Shown here: positions 44,413-53,399 of the stretch, piece by piece | Layout of the letters: every line of letters starts with the position of its first letter | How positions within the stretch are numbered: position 1 is the first letter of the stretch | NCBI GenBank assembly: GCA_016788045.1 | Contig: JAEUTG010000028.1 | Span: 62,001 to 126,000 of the forward strand | Source: Bacteroidales bacterium | Lineage (GTDB): Bacteria; Bacteroidota; Bacteroidia; Bacteroidales; Lentimicrobiaceae | Length of the DNA: 64,000 bases | Reading direction: 5' to 3' | Notes under the pieces: model-generated | Seen by the model: the letters and a program-made list of their open reading frames with translations, nothing else | Told to the model about the DNA's origin: nothing | The model's database searches: none | Position numbers and translations under genes: made by a program

Positions 44413-46653
44413 ATGTGGCCGGTAAACACGTTGGTTTCCAGGTTAAGAAATATCAGAACCGATATTTCTTCGCTGATTTTTTATACCCTCGTACTGCTGG
44501 CCGTTTCGATTCCGCTCTCTGAATTCGGGATGAGCATCTCGCAATTTCTGCTTCTTCTTTTCTGGGTTATTGAAGGATCAGATTTCGTAACATTGAGAAA
44601 AAAACAGGAATCACTTTCCGGGTTAAACAGATTTACGGAACTGCTGAGAACCATAGGATTAAACCTTGCAGGCAAATTCCGCCATGTTTTTCACAATCCG
44701 GCTCTTCTTGCCGTAATTTCACTCTACCTGATACACGCAGCAGGAATTTTATATTCTTCAGATATTGACTACGCGCTCAAGGACCTCCGGATAAAACTGC
44801 CATTGCTCAGTCTGCCTGTATTGCTTGCTACCACTGCCCCTCTTTCACATCAGCGGTTCAGGACCCTGCTGATTTTCTTTATTATGGCTGTATTCAGCGG
44901 AACTTTGGTCAGTATGTTCGTGCTAATTACCAGGCATGTGAGTGACCCAAGAGAGCTGAGTATTTTTATTTCCCACATCAGATTCGGACTTACCATCTGT
45001 TTTTCACTTTTCATCCTGATCCATTTCCTGTTCAAGCGTGTTTTTATAAAACCTGCCGGTAGAATACTGACGGTATTTGGCATAATCTGGTTTTTGCTAT
45101 TTCTGCTGATACTTGAATCGGTTACAGGACTGGCAATTACCCTAACCTTGTTCTTTATCCTGACCCTGTTCGCTGTTTTAAAGATTAAAAAGAAGCTGGT
45201 TAAGCTTGCGGTACTGATTCTTCTTTTGTTGTCGCCGGTAGCTGTAATCAGTTATTTTATTGAAGAGGCAAAACAATTCAGCGAAGTTGAGAAGGTTGAT
45301 TTTTCAAAGCTTGACAAGTATACTGACCGTGGCACCCCATACATCCACGATACCAGCAGTTATGGTATCGAGAACGGAAAATATGTGGGGCTCTACCTGG
45401 CAACGGCTGAATTGCGTCAGGCATGGAACTCAAGAAGTGAGATGAGCTACGACGGAACAGATAAAAAGGGTCAGAAACTCAGCTATACCCTCATCAGGTT
45501 CCTGAGTTCAAAAGGACTGAGAAAAGATGCCGGAGGAATGAGTCAACTGACCCAAAAAGAAATCAGCTACATAGAAAACGGGGTTGCCAATGTAGCATAT
45601 CTTGAAAACCTTAGTCTGAAGTCTCGTTTTGATCAGATGCTTATGGGGTATTCCAACTACGTGCTGCATGGAGACCCCAATGCCTCTTCGGTAATTCAGC
45701 GTATTGAATACTGGAAAACTTCAACATACATTCTGAAGCATCATTGGCTCACAGGGGTAGGCACCGGCGATCTGAATGTTGCTTTTTCTGCTGCCTATGA
45801 GGAAATGGGATCAAAGTTGAGTAATGCATTCAGAAACAGGTCTCACAATCAGTTTCTCGCCATCTTTATTGCCTTTGGTGTCGGCGGCTTGTTGATTTTC
45901 CTGTTCTCTCTTTTCTATCCACCACTTAAAACCGGGTGGTACCGTGACTACTACTATATCGTCTTCTTTATCATTTTATTTATGTCAATGTTGACTGAGG
46001 ATACGCTTGAGACTCAGGCAGGAGCGACATTCTTTGCATTTTTCAATGCGCTGCTTCTGTTTGGAAGAAAACGAAACGGTGGACAACCGACACCTTCAGC
46101 AACGACTGACGCAGGGTTAAATAAATCATTACCTTTAGAAACTGAATCCAAATTGGCAAAAATGAGATCTAAAGAATTAACTATCAGATATTTTGAAGCA
46201 GATAATCCATCAGAGCTCGATCAGGCAGACAAGCAGCTGCTTGAAAAAGCTTCCCTGGCAGCTGTAAAAGCCTATGCACCCTATTCAGGATTCAGGGTGG
46301 GCGCAGCACTCAGATTAGACAATGGCACAATTGTGAGTGGCAACAATCAGGAGAATGCGGCATACCCATCAGGTTTGTGTGCTGAAAGGGTGGCCCTGTT
46401 TTCAGCTTCGTCACAGTATCCGGGTGAAATAATCGATAGCATTGCTATAACAGTAAACACTGACAAACATACTGTTATAGAGCCTGTTCCGCCTTGTGGT
46501 GCCTGCAGACAGGTACTTGCAGAATATGAAAAAAAACAAGGACATAAAATCAGGATTATCTTTTCGGGCGAGTCAGGCAAAACGATTATAGTGGACAGTA
46601 TCGACAGCCTGCTTCCCATTTCGTTCAATTCGAACAACCTTCAGCATAAATGA
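44413..46653 (+). CDS. O-antigen ligase-like protein fused in frame to cytidine deaminase
   Basis: One frame of 746 codons with two unrelated parts. Residues 1-555 form a polytopic membrane protein of the O-antigen ligase/polymerase type, about 11 helices with a large periplasmic loop (about 270-430) and the Wzy_C-like HHWLTGVGTGDLN and FRNRSHNQFLAIFIAFG. Residues 584-746 form a complete homotetramer-type cytidine deaminase, with zinc motifs CAER in YPSGLCAERVALF and PCGAC in PVPPCGACRQVLAEY. The 30-residue linker is Pro/Thr/Ser/Lys-rich. An internal ATG at 46162 (MRSKELTIRYF), with TACCTTTA 24 bases upstream, could start a separate cdd. In other Bacteroidota I expect two separate genes. Whether the fused protein is made is unknown. 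Confidence 0.8.
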   Translation: MWPVNTLVSRLRNIRTDISSLIFYTLVLLAVSIPLSEFGMSISQFLLLLFWVIEGSDFVTLRKKQESLSGLNRFTELLRTIGLNLAGKFRHVFHNPALLAVISLYLIHAAGILYSSDIDYALKDLRIKLPLLSLPVLLATTAPLSHQRFRTLLIFFIMAVFSGTLVSMFVLITRHVSDPRELSIFISHIRFGLTICFSLFILIHFLFKRVFIKPAGRILTVFGIIWFLLFLLILESVTGLAITLTLFFILTLFAVLKIKKKLVKLAVLILLLLSPVAVISYFIEEAKQFSEVEKVDFSKLDKYTDRGTPYIHDTSSYGIENGKYVGLYLATAELRQAWNSRSEMSYDGTDKKGQKLSYTLIRFLSSKGLRKDAGGMSQLTQKEISYIENGVANVAYLENLSLKSRFDQMLMGYSNYVLHGDPNASSVIQRIEYWKTSTYILKHHWLTGVGTGDLNVAFSAAYEEMGSKLSNAFRNRSHNQFLAIFIAFGVGGLLIFLFSLFYPPLKTGWYRDYYYIVFFIILFMSMLTEDTLETQAGATFFAFFNALLLFGRKRNGGQPTPSATTDAGLNKSLPLETESKLAKMRSKELTIRYFEADNPSELDQADKQLLEKASLAAVKAYAPYSGFRVGAALRLDNGTIVSGNNQENAAYPSGLCAERVALFSASSQYPGEIIDSIAITVNTDKHTVIEPVPPCGACRQVLAEYEKKQGHKIRIIFSGESGKTIIVDSIDSLLPISFNSNNLQHK

Positions 46654-46744
46654 TCATTGCCCGACCGGATGTGCTGCCGGGGGCCAGTATTGTTGTTCAT
46701 CGGTCACTCCGACCATTAACCAAACCAACGTAACATTTCAGGAA

Positions 46745-47617
46745 ATGAAAAAACCCACCGTTGTATTTTTGATATTATTTTTCTCTGTCATCATGGCTTT
46801 CAGCCAGGAGATGGAAGCCTATAAACTCTATAACAGCAAAGGCAAAGATACAGATTTCGGAAAAATGCTGAAGAAGGCAGCCGAAGCTGATGTAGTGCTG
46901 TTCGGAGAACTTCACAACAACCCGATCTGCCACTGGTTGCAACTGGAGCTCAGCAGATCACTTTATGCTATGAAGAAACAGGACCTGATCATGGGCGCTG
47001 AAATGTTTGAAGCAGACAATTCACTGCTGATCAGTGAATACCTGAAAGGACTTGTAAAGGATAAAAACTTCGAGTCAGAAGCAAGGCTCTGGCCGAATTA
47101 CAAAACCGACTACAAGCCCCTGCTTCAGTTTGCAAGGGATAGCTCGCTTGTTTTTGTGGCGACCAATATACCCCGGCGTTATGCATCGATGGTGAATCGC
47201 GGTGGATTTGAAGCACTTGAGACCCTGGGCGAAGAAGCCAGAAGCTATATAGCCCCTTTACCTGTGCCCTACGATCCTGAACTTCCCGGCTATAAGAGTA
47301 TGCTGGAAATGATGGAAGGCAGCGGCGGTCATGGGAATGATAACCTGCCGAAAGCCCAGGCAATCAAAGATGCCACCATGGCCCATTCCATCAGCAGGAA
47401 TATCTCAACAGGCAAGTTATTTCTGCATTTCCACGGCACGTACCATTCCGATAATTATGAGGGGATAGTCTGGTATCTTAAGCAATACAAACCTGACCTT
47501 AAAATTGTTACGATAAGTTCCTGCGAACAGGTTAATATTGACAACCTTGCAGAAGAGAACAATGAAAAAGCGGATTTTATCCTTGTAGTGCCTGAACGCA
47601 TGACCAAGACGCACTAA
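46745..47617 (+). CDS. ChaN-family (heme-binding uptake-like) exported protein
   Basis: A 290-residue protein with a signal peptide (MKKPTVVFLILFFSVIMAF, cleavage after FSQ). It matches the ChaN/Tiki-like fold: DVVLFGELHNNPICHWLQLEL near the start, ADNSLLISEYLKG, DYKPLLQFARD, and HFHGTYHSDNYEGIVWYL near the end, with conserved Glu and His residues. Family members include a heme-binding lipoprotein from Campylobacter and a fold shared with Tiki proteases. The sequence lacks a lipobox cysteine at the cleavage site. The role here, iron/heme uptake or peptidase-like, is undecided. Confidence 0.8.
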   Translation: MKKPTVVFLILFFSVIMAFSQEMEAYKLYNSKGKDTDFGKMLKKAAEADVVLFGELHNNPICHWLQLELSRSLYAMKKQDLIMGAEMFEADNSLLISEYLKGLVKDKNFESEARLWPNYKTDYKPLLQFARDSSLVFVATNIPRRYASMVNRGGFEALETLGEEARSYIAPLPVPYDPELPGYKSMLEMMEGSGGHGNDNLPKAQAIKDATMAHSISRNISTGKLFLHFHGTYHSDNYEGIVWYLKQYKPDLKIVTISSCEQVNIDNLAEENNEKADFILVVPERMTKTH

Positions 47618-47658
47618 GCAGCAGCCCTGGCTTGAATACCGCTGCTTCCCCGCCCGGA

Positions 47659-48060
47659 TCAGGTGGCAAGAAAGGTATAATTGAGGTTGATGAAAAAGTT
47701 CCAGATTGTGACAACCACGATTGCGAGTAATTTTGCAACATAAAAGTTCATTCTGGCTTTTGATACCATCAGATACACCACCAGGGTACTGATAAGCAGG
47801 CCGATGGCAGAAATAAAGAGGAACCTCCCGTATTCAACGGCAATTTCAGGATTGTGGCTATTGAATGTCCATATCCGGTTCAGGTAATAGTTTGATGAAG
47901 CAGCGATGGTAAATCCGATGGCATTGCTGATGTATTTCTGAATTTTCAGCCACTCTTTACAAATGTAGGTGAATCCGAAATCTACAAATACCCCTGAAAA
48001 ACCGACAACGCCGAATTTCAGGAACTTAAAGCCAACTTCACGGGTCAGAATGTCAACCAT
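47659..48060 (-). CDS. GtrA family membrane protein
   Basis: A 133-residue protein with four membrane helices. The opening FLKFGVVGFSGVFVDFGFTYI and central NYYLNRIWTFN are typical of GtrA/DPMS flippase-like proteins, often involved in moving polyprenyl-linked sugars across the membrane. It begins 30 bases after the M28 peptidase gene, in the same direction, and may be co-transcribed with it. No glycosyltransferase is beside it. Confidence 0.9.
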   Translation of the reverse strand: MVDILTREVGFKFLKFGVVGFSGVFVDFGFTYICKEWLKIQKYISNAIGFTIAASSNYYLNRIWTFNSHNPEIAVEYGRFLFISAIGLLISTLVVYLMVSKARMNFYVAKLLAIVVVTIWNFFINLNYTFLAT

Positions 48061-48090
48061 TTATTTCTCAGGAATGCTTTCCTGCTTTTT

Positions 48091-49884
48091 TTATAACTCA
48101 ATTATAAGAATTTCCTTTTTGCCATCCCGCAGGACCTCCACATTTACCCTTTCGCCGGGTTTAAGTTTGCCCATGCGGCTCATATAATCGTAGATGTTGC
48201 CAACAGGCAGTCCATTGATTGCTGTGATGATATCCCCTTTGATCATGCCGGCTTTGAAGGCTGGCCCGTCCTTACGGGTACCTTCCACTTTCATCCCTCC
48301 GGAAGTTTCAGCGCCTGAAACATCTGGCATGATTCCGAGGGTGACTTTGAGACCGCGTCCGTAGCGGTGCCCCCCCGTTCTGCTGCTCCCGGATTCGGTG
48401 AAAACAGGAGCCGGGTTTAAAGCTGCCAGTCCGGCAACCAGGTCACCTGCAAATTCCGTTATAGAATTCAGGCCTTCATAATTGAGTTTTGAAGCGACAT
48501 CAGCAGGTGTATGATAATCTTCGTGGGCACCAGAGGTTAAAAACAAAACCGGGATCCCTTCGCCATAAAAAGCTGCATGGTCTGAGGGGCCAAATCCATC
48601 GGGACTTTTCCTGACCTGAAATTTCCGAAGGGCGGCAAGACGATCTACCAGGGTATCTGCCAGTGAAAAGGTGCCTGTTCCTGAAACGGTAACCACCGGA
48701 TTTTCTACCGACAATCGTCCGACCATATCCAGGTTGACCATAGCTTTTACCGATTTCAGTTCAACCGGACTGTTTGCAGTAAAATAACGGGATCCAAGCA
48801 GCCCCATTTCTTCTGCGCCGAAAGAAACGAAGACCAGGCTTCTGGGGGTACGGTTCTTTTCCTGGGAAAAGTGCGAGATCAGAGAGATCAGCGCTACCAC
48901 TCCAGAAGCATTGTCGTCGGCACCACCGTGCACCGCATGTTCGTCGGGCACCCTTGATCCTGAGCCCGGCCCACCCATTCCAAGGTGATCATAATGGGCT
49001 CCGATCACTATATACTCATTCTTCAATACCGGGTCATTTCCGGGGATCATCGCGATGATGTTCCTTGTGGTAACTTTTTCCCTGACGATATCGGTTGTTG
49101 CTTCAATACTTGCGGTTGTCAAATGATTCAGTGGCTTCTTAACCCGGATCATCTGTTTTTCAAGTGAATCAATGAGCTGTGGTTCAACATTCATTATCTC
49201 AGCTGCAACTTTCCGTGTAATGCTGATAACCGGAATTCCGGCATCGGCAATGGTTTTATCATAGCTGATTTCAACAGGAACGTCTTTTTTCTCGATAGAC
49301 GAAGGGGATACCAGCAACAATCCGGCTCCTCCCAGATCTCTGACTGCAAGCGCCTTGGCCCTGTCGGTAGCCATGGGAATGAAGGCACTGTTCTGGTTAT
49401 CCGGTTCAGGATCGCCACGTAGCACAATGACCCATTTCCCTTTGATGTCTTTTCCTTCAAAATCATCCCACCGGAGGTCACCACTGTTCCCGGATAAACC
49501 GAAACCGGCAAACACTACATCGGCCTTGACTGTGGCATTTGAAGAAAAAGAAAATGGTTCAAAATCAATTGACTGAACGTAAGGGTGATCGTTAACTGTG
49601 AGTTGGTTATGGTTACCGCTTCTGACATCAGAAATTACCCCGAAATACTGAAATCCGTTATTGCCCATCAGCCGGGCACCCTGTTCTGAGAACATTTTTC
49701 TGATATAAACAGCGGCCAACGAATCCCCGGGTGTACCTGATTTTCTTCCACCAAGATCCTCCGATGCAAGATAGGTGACAGATTCCTTCATCTGCAAAGG
49801 CGAACCATAGGGTTGCTGTCCCTGCACCATTAGCGACAGGCCGGATAAACAGCATAGAATGAGAAAAAGTCTTATGTTAACCAT
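48091..49884 (-). CDS. M28 family metallopeptidase with PA and PDZ domains
   Basis: A 597-residue exported aminopeptidase-like protein with a signal peptide (MVNIRLFLILCCLSGLSLMV). A PA-type insert lies at about residues 90-225 (VFAGFGLSG, GKWVIVLRGDP). The M28 catalytic domain (about 265-475) carries the two-zinc ligands in HYDHLG, HGGADDNASG and EEMGLLGS, plus SDHAAFYGEGIP. A C-terminal PDZ domain covers about 510-597 (LKVTLGIMPDVSG, FKAGMIKGDIITAINGLPVG). It probably degrades peptides in the periplasm or at the surface. Upstream of gtrA on the minus strand. Confidence 0.93.
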   Translation of the reverse strand: MVNIRLFLILCCLSGLSLMVQGQQPYGSPLQMKESVTYLASEDLGGRKSGTPGDSLAAVYIRKMFSEQGARLMGNNGFQYFGVISDVRSGNHNQLTVNDHPYVQSIDFEPFSFSSNATVKADVVFAGFGLSGNSGDLRWDDFEGKDIKGKWVIVLRGDPEPDNQNSAFIPMATDRAKALAVRDLGGAGLLLVSPSSIEKKDVPVEISYDKTIADAGIPVISITRKVAAEIMNVEPQLIDSLEKQMIRVKKPLNHLTTASIEATTDIVREKVTTRNIIAMIPGNDPVLKNEYIVIGAHYDHLGMGGPGSGSRVPDEHAVHGGADDNASGVVALISLISHFSQEKNRTPRSLVFVSFGAEEMGLLGSRYFTANSPVELKSVKAMVNLDMVGRLSVENPVVTVSGTGTFSLADTLVDRLAALRKFQVRKSPDGFGPSDHAAFYGEGIPVLFLTSGAHEDYHTPADVASKLNYEGLNSITEFAGDLVAGLAALNPAPVFTESGSSRTGGHRYGRGLKVTLGIMPDVSGAETSGGMKVEGTRKDGPAFKAGMIKGDIITAINGLPVGNIYDYMSRMGKLKPGERVNVEVLRDGKKEILIIEL

Positions 49885-49983
49885 ATTACCGAAGAAATTT
49901 CAGAATAAAATGAAACAACAAAAATAGGAATTTAAGGGAAGGCAAGATACCTCCCTTTCGTAAAAATCCATAACAGGCAAATT

Positions 49984-50012
49984 GCAGGTAAGCTTTGGCA
50001 CCACTTACCTGC
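49984..50012. promoter_or_regulatory. Nine-bp inverted repeat between fldA and M28 gene
   Basis: GCAGGTAAG (49984-49992) is perfectly inverted at 50004-50012 across an 11-base loop. There is no T run on either side, so it is not a standard terminator. It may be a hairpin at the 3' end of the flavodoxin message or an operator for the M28 gene. Confidence 0.4.
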
Positions 50013-50058
50013 CAGTTGAAAACGAATTAAAAATTCATGAATAATAAAAGCAGGAGCT

Positions 50059-50571
50059 TCAATTTATCCTGAATTCTGATTTTAACTGACTGACCCACTT
50101 TGAGATACGCTCGCCAGTCAATTCAGGTTGGCTGTCTTCATCCAATGCCAGACCAACAAATTTGCCATCTTTCTCAGCTGTAGAGAAATAGTAGGAATAG
50201 CCTTTTGTTGGCCAGAAGCCCACCACATTCTGTTTAAAGGGCAACCTGCAGAAAACGGTTCCCATTCCATCGACAAAGCTTTCAGGATACTCAATCTGAT
50301 CGCCAAGGCCATACAGGGCGATTTTCTTGTCTTCTATACTGGCTTCTGCAAGCACATCAATAAATCTTTCCCAGTCCTGGTGCATCTCACCAATTCCCCA
50401 GGCAGAAGTGCCCAGTATCAGGTATTCGTACTTTTCAAGATCTTCGCGGGTTGCTTCACTAACATTGTGCATCGCAGCATGGCTGTTGCCAAAATGTTTA
50501 ACCAGTGATTGTGCGGTTTTATAGGTACTGCCTTTCGGGCTTCCACCATAAAAAATCCCTATTTTCTCCAT
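50059..50571 (-). CDS. fldA: Flavodoxin
   Basis: A 170-residue FMN-binding electron carrier. The phosphate loop reads FYGGSPKGSTYKTAQSL, differing from the usual GS-TG-NT by an inserted Gly-Ser-Pro but keeping the S/T-rich loop. The first FMN-stacking loop is GTSAWGIGEMHQDWERF and the second IALYGLGDQIEYPESF, both typical. Flavodoxin replaces ferredoxin under iron limitation in many bacteria. Its promoter region contains a 19-bp palindrome overlapping the -7 box. Confidence 0.93.
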   Translation of the reverse strand: MEKIGIFYGGSPKGSTYKTAQSLVKHFGNSHAAMHNVSEATREDLEKYEYLILGTSAWGIGEMHQDWERFIDVLAEASIEDKKIALYGLGDQIEYPESFVDGMGTVFCRLPFKQNVVGFWPTKGYSYYFSTAEKDGKFVGLALDEDSQPELTGERISKWVSQLKSEFRIN

Positions 50572-50897
50572 ATCAGAATGCTTGTGTTATCAGGAATTTG
50601 AAAAATCAGCCGGCAAATATAATCGTGAACAACGATTAATGCAAGTATCCACCCCTGGAGAGGATTTGTCATTAACACCTGATAATCAATTATTTAAATT
50701 ATTATACAAAACGAAATCAACCCATTTTCAATGAGTTAGGCAATCAACCATTTAAAAGAGAAATTGTTCAAATGACACTAAGTCCCCTGCGGCTATCGGG
50801 AGATAAAAATTTTAATCATTTGTTTTTCTGTGTATTACAAAAATAAACCAATGAAATTATCTTAAAAATTTCGCTTGCCAGAAAAAATCCTGTAGGT
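50572..50897. other. Divergent intergenic region between fldA and sensor kinase
   Basis: 326 bases. It holds the fldA promoter and dyad (50614-50644). Further right, CAAATGA (50769-50775) and TCATTTG (50816-50822) flank a TCCC/GGGA pair and are followed by TTTTTC, like the 3' hairpin of a short transcript. The kinase -7 box is at 50893-50900. No ORF is convincing. Confidence 0.4.
50614..50644 (-). promoter_or_regulatory. fldA promoter with 19-bp palindromic operator
   Basis: On the minus strand the -7 box is TATATTTG (50614-50621), with TTG at 50642-50644 at 20-base spacing. Between them lies TAATCGT-GAACA-ACGATTA (50620-50638), a perfect 7-5-7 dyad. A repressor bound there would block the promoter. 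The bound factor is unknown; Fur is a candidate only because flavodoxins are often iron-regulated. Confidence 0.55.
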
Positions 50898-50900
50898 TTG
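50893..50900 (+). promoter_or_regulatory. -7 box overlapping the upstream end of the kinase ORF
   Basis: TAGGTTTG matches TAnnTTTG. Its last three bases are the TTG that opens the longest kinase frame, so if this promoter is used the protein must start further in, at GTG 50919 or ATG 50946. Confidence 0.4.
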
Positions 50901-52697
50901 AAAAAGAAATTGGCCTCCGTGAGAAGATCATCGCTAACCGAAAAAATGATTCTGTATTTCCTGCTTCTGGGCATAGGGTCGATCCTTGTGATCGGATACT
51001 TTTCGTTTGTTTCGGCCAGAAATGCCTTACTCAGCCGCACCTATAACCAGCTGACATCCCTGCGCATCGCGCGGACACAGGCTGTAGGGAGATTCTTTGA
51101 TGAACGTTTGTCAGAAACTTCACGGTTTGCAGATTCGGAAGAAGTTCAGTCATCTGCGCTGAAACTTATAGCCGGAAATGAACTATCCCAAAACGATGTA
51201 AAAACAATTGCCGGCCGATCCTCGACGATTTCATCATACTATAAAGGATTTGGGTTTGCCGATAATAAGGGAAAAATACTCTACTGGCACAAGACCATCA
51301 GAGGTGCTGCAAAGGATGCTGAACCCCGCGTCAATATTGTTAAACCAACAGAATATAAATCATTCCTGATTGATTACAATTCAACAAAGAGTCTGCCGGG
51401 AAACCCCCTTATTGTTGCCGGGCCGGTGGAGCAAAACGGAATTACAGCCGCATACTTTTTACTTGAAATAGACGCAAACCAGATCAACGAATTCATGCTT
51501 GAGGTGAGGCCGGAAAACGGGTTGGGCTATTCAGGTGAAACTTATCTGGTTGGGAGGGATTTCTACATGCGGAGTCAATCGCGGTTTCTGAGCAACTCAG
51601 TCATGAAGACCAGGGTGATCACCACACCGGTAAGAAAGGCACTGCTGAATGAATCAGGACTTGACCTGGCCAAAGACTACCGGGGCATAGAAGTACTCAG
51701 TTCGTTCGGCCTGCTCAGAAGAGCGGGGCTTGAATGGGCCATACTTGCTGAGCTGGACTACAGTGAGGCAACCGCATCCGTCTATTCGCTCCGGAACAGC
51801 ATATTGATGTTATCGGTTGTGATGGGACTTGCCTTTTTTATTCTGACCTATTTTATCAGCACCAGGATTACGCGACCGGTAATTGAACTGAGGACGGCAG
51901 CCATTGATCTGGGAGAAGGGCGGCTTGAGCAGATTCCGGTGATCAAATCGGACGATGAACTTGGCGAGCTGGCAGAAGCATTCAGCAATATGGCGCAAAA
52001 GCTGCAGGACAAAGACAGGGCTCTGAAAGCAGAGCGTATTTCCAGGCTCAGGTCAGCCATCGACGGACAGGATCAGGAAAGGCAGCGGCTTTCGCGCGAG
52101 CTGCATGATGGGATAGGACAAAGTATGATCGCGATCAGATTGAAGCTTGGTGCGCTGGAGAATAACATTTCTGAACAAATCAAGCCGGGATTGGTTTCAG
52201 CAATCAACCTTACCGACAACCTGATCGATGATGTGAGGGCCATGACAAATGCGCTGATGCCTCCGGCCCTCAGTGAATTCGGAATCACCTCAGCAGTGAG
52301 AAGCCTTTGCAGCAATCTTACTGAGAATTATGGAATAAAAACGATCTTTGAAGGAGAAATTCCCGACAAACAACTCGGAAAAAAAGCCAGGCTTTACATT
52401 TTCCGTATTTTTCAGGAGATTTTCAACAATGTTGCCAGACATTCAGGGGCAACCGAACTAAGAATCGTTGCTGAAACCAGACAGCAAACACTGTTGATCA
52501 GCATAGAAGACAATGGCAGGGGGTTTGCTGTAAACGAATCATGCCCCTCCAACGGGCATGGGCTGAACAACATCAGGGAACGGATTGGTTTACTTCGCGG
52601 CAAAGTTGAGATAATATCTGCGCCAGACAAGGGAACTGTATTTCAGATTGAATTACCGTTAATAAAAGGCTTGTATGATCAAGGTACTGCTGGTTGA
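50898..52697 (+). CDS. Membrane sensor histidine kinase, NarX/DegS type
   Basis: A protein of up to 599 residues. The longest frame opens with TTG at 50898; GTG 50919 or ATG 50946 are alternatives (see the promoter entry). A first membrane helix (about 17-40) and a second (about 292-314) enclose a 250-residue extracytoplasmic domain of the dCache type. A HAMP domain follows (about 315-370, TRITRPVIELRTAAIDLGEG). HisKA_3 carries the phosphorylated His in LSRELHDGIGQSM, then the ATPase domain with NNVARHSGA, DNGRGFAV and GHGLNNIRERIGLL. It overlaps its response regulator by 23 bases and lies upstream of the porin-amt genes. Confidence 0.92.
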   Translation: MKKKLASVRRSSLTEKMILYFLLLGIGSILVIGYFSFVSARNALLSRTYNQLTSLRIARTQAVGRFFDERLSETSRFADSEEVQSSALKLIAGNELSQNDVKTIAGRSSTISSYYKGFGFADNKGKILYWHKTIRGAAKDAEPRVNIVKPTEYKSFLIDYNSTKSLPGNPLIVAGPVEQNGITAAYFLLEIDANQINEFMLEVRPENGLGYSGETYLVGRDFYMRSQSRFLSNSVMKTRVITTPVRKALLNESGLDLAKDYRGIEVLSSFGLLRRAGLEWAILAELDYSEATASVYSLRNSILMLSVVMGLAFFILTYFISTRITRPVIELRTAAIDLGEGRLEQIPVIKSDDELGELAEAFSNMAQKLQDKDRALKAERISRLRSAIDGQDQERQRLSRELHDGIGQSMIAIRLKLGALENNISEQIKPGLVSAINLTDNLIDDVRAMTNALMPPALSEFGITSAVRSLCSNLTENYGIKTIFEGEIPDKQLGKKARLYIFRIFQEIFNNVARHSGATELRIVAETRQQTLLISIEDNGRGFAVNESCPSNGHGLNNIRERIGLLRGKVEIISAPDKGTVFQIELPLIKGLYDQGTAG

Positions 52698-53328
52698 CGA
52701 TCACAAGATTGTGCGTGATGGCATCCGCGCGCTGCTTTCCGGGCAGGAAGATATCCGTATTTATGATGAAGCCGGTTCAGGAAGTGAACTCTTCAGGCAA
52801 CTGAACTCAGGTTTGCCTGATATCGTGCTGATGGATATCTCACTTCCTGACATTTCAGGCATAGAGCTTTGTGAAAAGGTCAGGGAGCAGTTCCCTTTGA
52901 TGAAGGTGCTTTTTTTGTCGATGTACACCTCCGAAGAATACATCTTTAATGCCATTAAAGCCGGTGCACAGGGTTATCTGCCAAAAAATATTTCACAGGA
53001 CGAATTGCTCCATGCCATCAGGGCAGTTGCTGCCGGTGAAGAGTATTTCAGCGAATCCGTATCAAATATTATTCTGAAAAGTTACATTAAGAAAGCCCAG
53101 GACAAAGAACCGGAAAACCTGACACAAAGCAGTGCCTTATCGAAACGGGAACTCGAAATACTCAGGCTTTTCGCAGAAGGTAATACCAATCCGCAGATAG
53201 CAGAACAACTGTATATCAGTACCCGGACTGTGGAATCTCACAAAAACCACATTATGCAGAAACTTGGCCTCAAAACGGCTGTAGATCTGATCAAATTTGC
53301 AATAAAGCACCATATTATTGATTTCTGA
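52675..53328 (+). CDS. NarL/FixJ-type response regulator
   Basis: A 217-residue two-domain regulator. The receiver (about 1-120) has VDDHKIV, the phospho-acceptor in DIVLMDISLPD, FLSMYTS and KAGAQGYLPKN. The LuxR-type HTH (about 150-212) reads LSKRELEILRLFAEGNTNPQIAEQLYISTRTVESHKNHIMQKL. It is translationally coupled to the upstream kinase. A 22-base palindrome lies 50 bases after its stop codon, in front of a porin and the ammonium transporter, a candidate target site. Confidence 0.94.
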   Translation: MIKVLLVDDHKIVRDGIRALLSGQEDIRIYDEAGSGSELFRQLNSGLPDIVLMDISLPDISGIELCEKVREQFPLMKVLFLSMYTSEEYIFNAIKAGAQGYLPKNISQDELLHAIRAVAAGEEYFSESVSNIILKSYIKKAQDKEPENLTQSSALSKRELEILRLFAEGNTNPQIAEQLYISTRTVESHKNHIMQKLGLKTAVDLIKFAIKHHIIDF

Positions 53329-53377
53329 TTTTTCCATTCCGCATTACACCCTTTCCTGCAACTTATAATTACGTGTT

Positions 53378-53399
53378 TCACTGAAAATTATTTCAGTGA
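53378..53399. promoter_or_regulatory. Palindrome upstream of the porin-amt genes
   Basis: TCACTGAAA (53378-53386) and TTTCAGTGA (53391-53399) form a perfect 9-bp dyad around ATTA. It lies 102 bases before the porin start and has no T run, so an operator is more likely than a terminator. No clear -7 box was seen in this gap. Confidence 0.5.

Noticed and set aside
47616..47647. AAGCAGC/GCTGCTT inverted repeat between chaN and gtrA as a terminator
   Set aside because: Stem of seven bases with an 18-base loop and no T run; too weak to call.
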